Source: SSC3 sp035477015
GTDB lineage: Bacteria; Actinomycetota; Actinomycetes; Propionibacteriales; Nocardioidaceae
Reading direction: 5' to 3'
Assembly (NCBI GenBank): GCA_035477015.1
Contig: DATILB010000167.1
Span: forward strand, 1-8,489
Length of the DNA stretch: 8,489 nucleotides
Shown: one piece after another, positions 1-5,559 of the stretch
Layout: each line of letters begins with the position of its first letter
Numbering within the stretch: the first letter of the stretch is position 1
Position numbers and translations under genes: made by a program
The notes under the pieces: model-generated
The model's input: only the letters and a program-made list of their open reading frames with translations
Told to the model about the DNA's origin: nothing
Databases searched by the model: none

Positions 1-13
1 CCGGGGACCTTCC

Positions 14-772
14 GTGAGCGCGTGGTGCACGGCCGCCGCCTGCATGCTGCTGACGATGACGAGCTGCGCCGACGCGTCCGACAAGGCCGGCTCGCCCATC
101 GCGCAGTCCGAGGCGTTGTCGTCCACGCCTGCGCCAACGCCCACGGACCCAGTCCTCTCCCCGCGGCCGGGGGAGGTGCTCGAGCTAGACCGGCACGGTC
201 CTGAGTACGTCTTCACCAAGGAGGGCCGGTACGCCGTGCGGCTGAACCCCCATCTGGTGTATGAGGTGGACGTGCCGGACATGTGGGAGGTCTACCGGGG
301 AAGGTACTTCAGCACCAGCGTCTTCTCCGGAGGCACCGGCATCTTCTCCGTCTCCGGGCCTGTCACCGAGGCCTGGCTTCCTACTGACCCGTGCCGGGAC
401 CGATCGCTGGTGCAGGTGGGGCCGACAGCTCGCGACTTGGCAGAGGCTTTGGCCGCCCAGGGCTCGCTGACGGTAACGAAGCCGACCCAAGTCGCGATCG
501 CCGGCCGGCAGGGCGCCTATGTCGAGATCCGCATCCCTGACCGGGTCAACTCGGCGATGTGCGAGGGCGGGGCTGTCGCCGTGTTCACCTCTAAGGTGCG
601 GCCGCCCGACTGGTGGGACATGCGAACCGGGGAAGTGGTGACCTACTGGATCGTCGACGTGGACGGGCAGCGGTGGATCGTCGCGGGCGTCTGCGACACC
701 GTCTGCACGGACGCAGATTTTGAGGTCCTTGCGGGAATGGCCGAGTCCGTCACCCTGGTGTCCGAACGTTGA
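14..772 (+). CDS. Secreted lipoprotein of unknown function, 5' end uncertain
   Basis: I do not recognise a named family. From the GTG at 14 the product is 252 aa. A short hydrophobic stretch ends in M-T-S-C, a lipobox-like site with Cys18 as the probable lipidated residue, so the protein should sit on the outer face of the membrane. Residues 19-50 form a Ser/Pro/Thr-rich linker. The globular part follows, with four cysteines (127, 183, 227, 231) that could form disulfides, and a C-terminal pattern of a WIVDVDGQRW strand then a helix, as seen in many small actinobacterial secreted proteins (recollection, not a search). The signal region from this GTG has no basic residues, and the frame stays open to the window edge with an Arg codon upstream, so the true start may lie before base 1. 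GGGGA at 3-7 could be a ribosome site for the GTG. No enzyme motif is visible. Confidence 0.7.
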   Translation: MSAWCTAAACMLLTMTSCADASDKAGSPIAQSEALSSTPAPTPTDPVLSPRPGEVLELDRHGPEYVFTKEGRYAVRLNPHLVYEVDVPDMWEVYRGRYFSTSVFSGGTGIFSVSGPVTEAWLPTDPCRDRSLVQVGPTARDLAEALAAQGSLTVTKPTQVAIAGRQGAYVEIRIPDRVNSAMCEGGAVAVFTSKVRPPDWWDMRTGEVVTYWIVDVDGQRWIVAGVCDTVCTDADFEVLAGMAESVTLVSER

Positions 773-798
773 CACCGGTCGTGACGCCCGGCTAGCAG
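769..798 (+). promoter_or_regulatory. Candidate promoter for the M15 lipoprotein gene
   Basis: A perfect TTGACA (769-774) overlaps the stop codon of the upstream lipoprotein gene. TAGCAG (793-798) lies 18 bp further on and is only a 3/6 match to a -10 box. Initiation would fall near 805, leaving a leader of about 13 nt before the ATG at 818. The nearest Shine-Dalgarno-like AGGA (797-800) is 17 nt from the ATG, too far to be a standard site. The two lipoprotein genes, 45 bp apart, may therefore be transcribed separately, although read-through is equally possible. Confidence 0.3.
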
Positions 799-817
799 GA
801 CTTGTCACAATCAAGCC

Positions 818-1693
818 ATGCGTCGCTCAGTGCCTGTGCTTATGCTCGTGTTCGCCCTGAGCGCTTGTACAACCGAGAACGCCACGCCAGGGCCGCCGAG
901 GCCAGAGCCCTCGCCGACACCAACCGTGAGTCCGGCGAGTCCCACGCCGACCGTGACTCCCACCCCGACCACGACGCCGACCCCGACGTTCGACACCTGG
1001 GTGGTCGGTGCGCAGGTGCTGCCGAAGGGGCCTGACGGCTTCGGTGAGGTCCGACCGACGCCGCCCCAGCTTCGGGAGCGACTGCTCCCGACGCTCGACG
1101 TGCTGCCCCCGCCCACCGACGGTCGCTGGCACGTCTCGATCGAGCCGCTGACGCCCGCGTTCGTACGACGTACGGACCTCGCCTGGAAGCCTGCCTGCCC
1201 AGTCGGCCTCGACGAGCTCCGCTACCTCGAGATGTCCTTCTGGGGCTTCGACGGGAAGCCGCACACGGGCCAGATGGTCGTTGCTGCGAGCCTCGCCGAT
1301 GACGTGGCGGGGGTGTTCAGGAAGCTGTACTCAGCCCGCTTCCCGATCGAGCAGATGACTCTCACGACCCAGGCCGGGCTGGACGCGCCGCCGACGGGGG
1401 ACGGGAACGAGACCAGCGCCTACGCCTGCCGCCCGTCGACGGGCTCCACGAGCTGGTCCGCGCACGCCTATGGCATCGCGGTCGACCTCAACCCGTTCAA
1501 CAACCCGTACACCAAGGGCGACCTGGTGCTCCCGGAGCTGTCGTCGTCGTACATCGACCGCGACTGGAAGCGGCCCGGGATGATCTACCCCGGTGACGTC
1601 GTGACGACGGCCTTCGCCGACATCGGCTGGACCTGGGGTGGGACCTGGCAGAGCCTCAAGGACCGCCACCACTTCTCCGCCAACGGGCGCTGA
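818..1693 (+). CDS. Lipid-anchored M15-family (VanY-like) peptidase
   Basis: A predicted zinc peptidase that would trim peptidoglycan stem peptides at the outer membrane face (D,D-carboxypeptidase or L-Ala-D-Glu type). A short basic signal peptide (MRRS) ends in the canonical lipobox L-S-A-C with Cys17. Residues 18-58 are a Pro/Thr/Ser linker rich in PTPT units that would span the wall. The catalytic domain occupies roughly residues 125-290. It carries the M15 signature SAHAYGIAVD with zinc ligands His216 and Asp223, then WGGTW (273-277), then D-R-H-H-F giving Asp282 and His285 in the D-x-x-H arrangement of M15C/M15_4 enzymes, so the active site looks complete. An upstream F-W-G-F-D-G...H-T-G motif (about residues 142-152) is common in VanY-like proteins. 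ATG 818 is chosen because it places the signal peptide exactly. Substrate specificity cannot be told from sequence. The pcrA gene follows after 47 bp. Confidence 0.88.
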   Translation: MRRSVPVLMLVFALSACTTENATPGPPRPEPSPTPTVSPASPTPTVTPTPTTTPTPTFDTWVVGAQVLPKGPDGFGEVRPTPPQLRERLLPTLDVLPPPTDGRWHVSIEPLTPAFVRRTDLAWKPACPVGLDELRYLEMSFWGFDGKPHTGQMVVAASLADDVAGVFRKLYSARFPIEQMTLTTQAGLDAPPTGDGNETSAYACRPSTGSTSWSAHAYGIAVDLNPFNNPYTKGDLVLPELSSSYIDRDWKRPGMIYPGDVVTTAFADIGWTWGGTWQSLKDRHHFSANGR

Positions 1694-1700
1694 GGGCCTG

Positions 1701-1735
1701 CGCCAAACTGTCGCCCCACGGACGTAGGGTTGGCG
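1701..1735. repeat. Short inverted repeat in front of pcrA
   Basis: CGCCAA (1701-1706) and TTGGCG (1730-1735) are perfect 6-bp complementary arms separated by 23 bp. The right arm overlaps the last base of the candidate pcrA -10 box. It could be a weak terminator hairpin for the M15 gene, which ends 7 bp upstream, or an operator for pcrA. Short GC-rich arms also arise by chance, so function is uncertain. Confidence 0.3.
1725..1730 (+). promoter_or_regulatory. Candidate -10 box of pcrA
   Basis: TAGGGT fits the actinobacterial TANNNT -10 pattern. Initiation would fall at about 1737-1741, at or just before the ATG at 1741, so the transcript could be leaderless. No good -35 is seen 16-18 bp upstream. 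If the ATG is not used, the same start would give a leader of about 40 nt to the in-frame GTG at 1777. Confidence 0.35.
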
Positions 1736-1740
1736 GCAAG

Positions 1741-4185
1741 ATGAGCACAGCATTCCCGGTACCTCAGGTGGCCCGCGTGTCCGAAGAAGACGCCCTGTTC
1801 GGCGCCGAGGAGACGGCGGTGGCGACCAAGCGTCGCGGCCCCAGCCCCGAGGAGCTGCTGGAGGGACTCAACGAGCCCCAGCGGCAGGCGGTCACCCACA
1901 GCGGGACGCCGCTGCTGGTCGTCGCCGGAGCGGGCTCGGGCAAGACCCGCGTGCTCACCCGCCGCATCTCGTGGCTGATCTCGGAGCGGGGCGCCCACCC
2001 CGGGTCGATCCTGGCGATCACCTTCACGAACAAGGCCGCCGCGGAGATGCGGGGGCGCGTCGAGGACCTGGTCGGCAAGCGTGCCCGGATCATGTGGGTC
2101 TCGACGTTCCACTCCGCGTGCGTGCGGATCCTGCGCAAGGAGATCGAGCGCTTCGGCTACAAGTCGTCGTTCTCGATCTACGACGCCACGGACCAGAAGC
2201 GACTGATGACGCTCGTGTGCCGCGAGCTCGACCTCGACGTGAAGCGCTACCAGCCACGCGCGATCCTCAACTGGGTCTCGAACCAGAAGAACGAGCTGAT
2301 CGACCACGAGGATGCGAAGGCGGGCGCCAAGAACCACCTAGAGGAGACGTACGCCGAGGCCTTCGCGGTCTACCAGCGCAAGCTGCGCGAGGCCAACGCC
2401 CTCGACTTCGACGACATCATCATGCTGACCGTCCACATCCTTCAGTCGTTCCCCGAGGTGCGCGAGGCCTACCGCCGGCGCTTCCGGCACGTGCTCGTCG
2501 ACGAGTACCAGGACACCAACCACGCGCAGTACGCCCTCATCCGCGAGCTCTGCGGGCACTCGGTCGGCCGCCCGGTGACCCGCGGTGGGGACGACCCGGA
2601 CGTGCCCGACGACGACGGCGGGGTCGGGCCGAGCGAGCTGATGGTGGTGGGCGACGCCGACCAGTCGATCTACGCCTTCCGTGGCGCCAACATCCGCAAC
2701 ATCCTCCAGTTCGAGGAGGACTTCCCCAACGCCCGGACCGTCCTGCTCGAGCAGAACTACCGGTCGACGCAGACGATCCTCAACGCGGCGAACGCCGTGA
2801 TCGAGCGCAATCAGGGCCGCAAGGCCAAGAACCTCTGGTCGGACCAAGGCCAGGGTGACCCGATCGTGGGGTACGTCGGTGACGACGAGCACGACGAGGC
2901 GCGGTTCGTCGCCGACGAGATCGACAAGCTGAGCGACGAGGGGATCGCCAAGGCTGGTCAGGTGGCGGTGTTCTACCGCACCAACGCCCAGTCCCGTGTC
3001 TTCGAGGAAGTGTTCATCCGCGTGGGGCTGCCCTACAAGGTCGTCGGCGGCGTCCGGTTCTACGAGCGCAAGGAGGTGCGCGACGCGCTCGGCTACCTGC
3101 GCATGCTCGCGAACCCGGCCGACGAGATCAGCCTGCGCCGCATCCTCAACGTGCCGAAGCGTGGCATCGGCGACCGGGCTGAGGCCATGGTCGACGCCCT
3201 GGCACAACGCGAGCGCATCACCTTCTTCGAGGCGCTGAAGCAGGCCGAGGATGCGCCGGGGATGGCGAGCCGCTCGCTCAACTGCATCCGGCCGTTCGTG
3301 GAGATGGCCGAGGAGCTCATGTCGATGGTGGCGGCAGGGGAGCGCGCCGACGTCGTCCTCGAGCACGTGCTCGCTCGAAGCGGCTACCTCGAGGACCTGG
3401 AGAAGTCTGACGACCCGCAGGACGAGACTCGACTCGAGAACCTCGCCGAGCTCGTCGCCGTTGCCCGTGAGTTCGCCGACGAGCCCCTGCCTCCGCCCAG
3501 CGCCGACCCAGCCGACCTCACCCCGGCGAGCCCGGGCGTGCCCGAGTTCCTCGAGCGGGTGTCCCTGGTCGCCGACTCGGACCAGATCCCCGACAACGAC
3601 GACGGGGTCGTCACGCTGATGACGCTGCACACGGCCAAGGGACTCGAGTTCCCGGTGGTGTTCCTGACCGGTCTCGAGGACGGCGTCTTTCCGCACATGC
3701 GCTCACTGGGCGACCGGCCGGAGCTCGAGGAGGAGCGCCGGCTCGCGTACGTCGGTCTGACCCGTGCCGAGAAGCGGCTCTACGTGTCGCGCGCCGTGGT
3801 CAGGTCCGCCTGGGGCGCACCGTCGCACAACCCCGCCTCCCGCTTCCTGGACGAGCTCCCGGTCGACCTCGTCGACTGGCGCCGCACTGCCGCCGAGCAG
3901 ACCTCCTGGGGCCGCGCGGTCCTGCCGTCGCCCGCGAGTCGCAATGCCGGCCCGCCGACACGGCGCTTCGGTTCCGCCGCTGCGCGCGCCGACGCCGAGG
4001 CGAAGGCTCAGAAGCGGGAGATCCCGTCACTCGAGCCTGGCGACCGTGTCGTGCACGACTCGTTCGGCATGGGCACCGTCGTCACGGTCGAGGGAGTGGC
4101 CGACAAGGCCGTCGCCTCGATCGACTTCGGCTCGCAGGGCGTTAAGCGCCTGCTGCTCCGCTACGCCCCGGTCGAAAAGTTGTAA
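1741..4185 (+). CDS. pcrA: ATP-dependent SF1A DNA helicase PcrA/UvrD1
   Basis: A 3'-5' DNA translocase/helicase for nucleotide-excision repair, removal of RecA filaments and transcription-repair conflicts (family knowledge). All SF1A motifs are visible in the 814 aa product: Q motif near LNEPQRQA (43-50), Walker A AGAGSGKT (62-69), Ia TFTNKAAAEMR (94-104), Walker B DEYQDTN (254-260), III GDADQSIYAFRG (304-315), IV with Asn339-Tyr340-Arg341, V TLHTAKGLEFP (about 628-638) and VI EERRLAYVGLTRA (664-676). Residues 764-814 form the C-terminal Tudor-like domain (PGDRVVHDSFGMGTV) that binds RNA polymerase in PcrA. Two low-complexity insertions stand out: an Asp/Gly-rich one between motifs II and III (273-299) and a Pro-rich one (581-600). 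The ATG at 1741 has no ribosome site and suits leaderless initiation. GTG 1777 with AGGTGG (1766-1771) is an alternative start giving 802 aa. Confidence 0.97.
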   Translation: MSTAFPVPQVARVSEEDALFGAEETAVATKRRGPSPEELLEGLNEPQRQAVTHSGTPLLVVAGAGSGKTRVLTRRISWLISERGAHPGSILAITFTNKAAAEMRGRVEDLVGKRARIMWVSTFHSACVRILRKEIERFGYKSSFSIYDATDQKRLMTLVCRELDLDVKRYQPRAILNWVSNQKNELIDHEDAKAGAKNHLEETYAEAFAVYQRKLREANALDFDDIIMLTVHILQSFPEVREAYRRRFRHVLVDEYQDTNHAQYALIRELCGHSVGRPVTRGGDDPDVPDDDGGVGPSELMVVGDADQSIYAFRGANIRNILQFEEDFPNARTVLLEQNYRSTQTILNAANAVIERNQGRKAKNLWSDQGQGDPIVGYVGDDEHDEARFVADEIDKLSDEGIAKAGQVAVFYRTNAQSRVFEEVFIRVGLPYKVVGGVRFYERKEVRDALGYLRMLANPADEISLRRILNVPKRGIGDRAEAMVDALAQRERITFFEALKQAEDAPGMASRSLNCIRPFVEMAEELMSMVAAGERADVVLEHVLARSGYLEDLEKSDDPQDETRLENLAELVAVAREFADEPLPPPSADPADLTPASPGVPEFLERVSLVADSDQIPDNDDGVVTLMTLHTAKGLEFPVVFLTGLEDGVFPHMRSLGDRPELEEERRLAYVGLTRAEKRLYVSRAVVRSAWGAPSHNPASRFLDELPVDLVDWRRTAAEQTSWGRAVLPSPASRNAGPPTRRFGSAAARADAEAKAQKREIPSLEPGDRVVHDSFGMGTVVTVEGVADKAVASIDFGSQGVKRLLLRYAPVEKL

Positions 4186-4188
4186 CCG

Positions 4189-4235
4189 CTGGTCGAGCCG
4201 GATGATCGCCCCTGGGCGATCCACGCGTCGAGACC
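4189..4235 (+). repeat. Dyad repeat element, copy 1, just after the pcrA stop
   Basis: The element starts with TGGTCGAGCCGG (4190-4201) and ends with ACGCGTCGAGACC (4223-4235). Between these lies a perfect 7-bp hairpin, GATCGCC (4204-4210) and GGCGATC (4215-4221), with a 4-nt CCTG loop. The outer ends GGTC/GACC can also pair. It begins only a few bases after the pcrA TAA. Both termini match copy 2 exactly, in inverted orientation. It resembles a REP-type element and may act as the pcrA terminator or 3'-end stabiliser. There is no T-tract. Confidence 0.8.
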
Positions 4236-4250
4236 AACCGCACCCGCAAG

Positions 4251-4286
4251 GACACTCGACCACGCGCATCTGCCGGTGGCTGAGTC
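4251..4286. terminator. Imperfect hairpin in the convergent region, possible bidirectional terminator
   Basis: GACACTCGACCAC (4251-4263) can pair imperfectly with GTGGCTGAGTC (4276-4286) around a 12-nt loop. It lies between the two dyad elements, where pcrA and the M23 gene converge. No T-run follows on either strand, which is usual for actinobacterial terminators but makes the call weak. Alternatively it is a degenerate third copy of the flanking repeat. Confidence 0.3.
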
Positions 4287-4303
4287 GGCGCCTACGTCAC
4301 GCG

Positions 4304-4350
4304 GGTCTCGACGCGTTGCTCGCCCGGGGCTCGCTACCGGCTCGACCACC
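4304..4350 (-). repeat. Dyad repeat element, copy 2, just after the M23 stop
   Basis: Read on the minus strand, it starts with TGGTCGAGCCGG and ends with ACGCGTCGAGACC, identical to the 12-nt and 13-nt ends of copy 1. The core differs (GAGCCCCGGGCGAG-like in place of the GATCGCC hairpin) but is still G/C-rich and self-complementary. It begins about 5 bases after the TAG of the M23 gene. Each of the two converging genes is thus followed by the same element in its own reading direction. Confidence 0.8.
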
Positions 4351-4355
4351 GGGTG

Positions 4356-5255
4356 CTACAGAGCTACCCCATGCGCGTACAGCGCGGCGTATGGATCCAC
4401 GGCATCGCCGGCGCCGGGGTGCACCTCGAGGTGCAGGTGCGGGCCAGTGGTGTTGCCCGTGGAGCCGACGTAGCCGATGGTCTGGCCACCGACGACCGTC
4501 TCGCCGACGTTGGCGCCGAACGCGGACTGGTGGCAGTACCAGATCTCGGTGCCGTCCTCGAGGACGACGACCGTCTTGTTGCCGTACGACCCGTCGTAGC
4601 CGACTTCGGTGACGACACCGTTGGCCACGGCGTGGATCGGGGTGCCGTTGGGCGCGGAAAGGTCGAGGCCGGTGTGGCAGTTCGACCACAGCGGGCTGCA
4701 CTCCCCGAAGCGGGCGCTCAGGTTGTACGACGTGAGGGGCAGCTGCCAGGCGTTCTTGGCGACCTCGGCGGCGTGGGACTCGGCGCGCGCGGCGAGCTGG
4801 GCCAACGCGGCGTTGCGCTGCTTGACCTGAGCCTCGAGCTCTTCCTCCAGCACCTCGCCGGCAGCGTCGGCCTGAGCCATGCGGGCGGAGTCACGGCTGA
4901 TCGCGAGCTTCCGGGCCTCTTCGGAGCTGCTGGAGCCGACGCCGCTGGCGCCGTTGAGGACATTGGCCTGGCCGGACAGGTGCTGGAAGCCACCGGCAGC
5001 GAAGGCGGTGTCGACCGAGCCAGATCCGACGGAGATTGCTCCCGCGGCAGCGACGAACACAGCAGCGGTCCCGACGAGTGTCGGGACCGAGGTGACAGCA
5101 GTCTTGCTGTGGGTGGGAGATGCGGCGCGACGTGTGGCACGGGTCGGCTTGACCGCCTTGCGCTTGCCTCCGGAGACGGCGCGCGAGGAACTCGAGGGGC
5201 CGGCGTTCTTGACGCCGACAGATGCAACCCGCCTCCCAGCGCGGTGATCTGCCAC
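4356..5255 (-). CDS. Membrane-associated M23 zinc metallopeptidase (Rv0950c-like)
   Basis: A predicted LytM/M23 peptidoglycan endopeptidase, 299 aa from GTG 5255. Residues 1-50 are a basic, Ser/Ala-rich, probably cytoplasmic segment. Residues 55-80 are a hydrophobic signal or membrane anchor, with possible cleavage after AFA (84-86). Residues 112-170 are Ala/Glu-rich and probably coiled-coil. The M23 domain covers about 173-295 with H-T-G-L-D (zinc ligands His194, Asp198), His242 in YCHQS, and HLH (His273 catalytic, His275 zinc ligand), so the site is complete. Cys186 and Cys193 may form a disulfide beside it. GTG 5255 is preferred because AAGGA (5266-5270) lies 10 nt before it. A TTG at 5324 would add 23 residues but falls inside a candidate -35 box. 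It sits convergent to pcrA, as Rv0950c does to uvrD1 in M. tuberculosis. It could be a degenerate-substrate regulator rather than a hydrolase, but the intact motifs argue for activity. Confidence 0.92.
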   Translation of the reverse strand: MADHRAGRRVASVGVKNAGPSSSSRAVSGGKRKAVKPTRATRRAASPTHSKTAVTSVPTLVGTAAVFVAAAGAISVGSGSVDTAFAAGGFQHLSGQANVLNGASGVGSSSSEEARKLAISRDSARMAQADAAGEVLEEELEAQVKQRNAALAQLAARAESHAAEVAKNAWQLPLTSYNLSARFGECSPLWSNCHTGLDLSAPNGTPIHAVANGVVTEVGYDGSYGNKTVVVLEDGTEIWYCHQSAFGANVGETVVGGQTIGYVGSTGNTTGPHLHLEVHPGAGDAVDPYAALYAHGVAL

Positions 5256-5265
5256 AGGTACGTCG

Positions 5266-5270
5266 TCCTT
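5266..5270 (-). promoter_or_regulatory. Ribosome binding site that fixes the M23 start
   Basis: On the minus strand AAGGA is followed by 10 nt and then GTG (5255). No comparable site precedes the TTG at 5324, so the shorter product is favoured. Confidence 0.7.
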
Positions 5271-5294
5271 ACGAATGGGGATACGCGAACCACG

Positions 5295-5324
5295 AGGGTA
5301 GTGGAAGCGCCGACGGTCGGCCAA
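5295..5324 (-). promoter_or_regulatory. Candidate proximal promoter of the M23 gene
   Basis: On the minus strand TTGGCC (5324-5319) and TACCCT (5300-5295) are separated by 18 bp. Transcription would start near 5288 and give a leader of about 33 nt containing the ribosome site at 5270-5266. This is the better of the two promoter candidates for the gene. It overlaps the TTG alternative start, which supports the GTG start. Confidence 0.45.
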
Positions 5325-5367
5325 AACCCGTTGCGGCGAGTCAGTGGATGTGTCTCGCGAAGGGAAA

Positions 5368-5404
5368 GGCCGGTGTTCCCGTTTTCGGCCTGTGACCTGC
5401 AGGT
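5368..5404. repeat. Small dyads in the M23 upstream region
   Basis: GGCCG (5368-5372) and CGGCC (5386-5390) form a 5-bp inverted repeat around 13 nt. Five bases further on is a perfect 10-bp palindrome, ACCTGCAGGT (5395-5404). They lie upstream of the proximal promoter and inside the leader if the distal promoter is used. They could be a regulator site or RNA structure; chance is also possible at this base composition. Confidence 0.35.
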
Positions 5405-5458
5405 TCGCGGGTGATGCCGGTCACGGTCATGGTCTAGACGCGCGCGACACGCCGAGAG

Positions 5459-5515
5459 ATCCCTGGGCCGCTGCGGCGTGCGTCCCCAGCGCGCCCGCCG
5501 GAGGGGCCCAGGGAT
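5459..5515 (-). terminator. Long GC-rich hairpin downstream of the hydrolase gene (terminator or M23 leader structure)
   Basis: ATCCCTGGGCC (5459-5469) and GGCCCAGGGAT (5505-5515) are perfect 11-bp arms. The 35-nt interior can pair further through CGGCG (5474-5478) and CGCCG (5496-5500), so the whole is a long rod-like stem. It begins 35 nt after the stop of the alpha/beta hydrolase and lacks a T-tract. It is either that gene's terminator or, if the distal promoter at 5530-5559 is used, the first structure in a roughly 270-nt M23 leader. The hairpin itself is plain in the sequence; its role is inferred. Confidence 0.6.
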
Positions 5516-5529
5516 GGACTCACCCCGCC

Positions 5530-5559
5530 ATGGTAGGCCAAATGTGAACGTTATGTCCG
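5530..5559 (-). promoter_or_regulatory. Candidate distal promoter of the M23 gene
   Basis: On the minus strand CGGACA (5559-5554) and TACCAT (5535-5530) are 18 bp apart. The -35 box overlaps the last codons of the hydrolase gene. The resulting leader would run about 270 nt through the long hairpin at 5459-5515. The local drop in G/C around AACGTT (5547-5552) fits a promoter, but the boxes are only moderate matches. Confidence 0.28.

Noticed and set aside
897..990. Direct repeat or microsatellite in the M15 gene (CCGAC/CACCC-type units)
   Set aside because: The repetition follows from Pro-Thr codons in the linker and is protein-level low complexity, not a separate DNA element.
1690..1800. SOS (LexA) box in front of pcrA
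   Set aside because: No GAAC-N4-GTTC-like site is visible upstream of the gene. Some actinobacterial helicase genes are damage-inducible, but nothing here supports it.
2338..3696. Long open frame of 452 codons antisense to pcrA
   Set aside because: It is a codon-bias shadow: GC-rich third positions keep the opposite strand open. pcrA carries all helicase motifs and the antisense product has a biased, featureless composition.
4353..5414. Plus-strand open frame of 353 codons over the M23 gene
   Set aside because: The minus-strand M23 protein has a complete catalytic motif set, ribosome site and promoter. The plus-strand frame is low-complexity Val/Gly/Asp/Arg and shows no domain.
5341..5430. 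29-codon minus-strand reading frame (ATG 5430 to TGA) in the M23 leader
   Set aside because: No ribosome site, no recognisable protein character, and it lies in a structured non-coding region. A regulatory upstream frame cannot be excluded but has no support.
5325..5550. c-di-AMP (ydaO) riboswitch in the M23 leader
   Set aside because: On the minus strand there is a GGGGTGAGTCC string resembling the ydaO GGGGUGAAU core and a later GGTCACAGGCC string, but the GGGGAACC-type element that should come just before is absent and the downstream GUAGGG is not found. An Infernal search with RF00379 would settle it.
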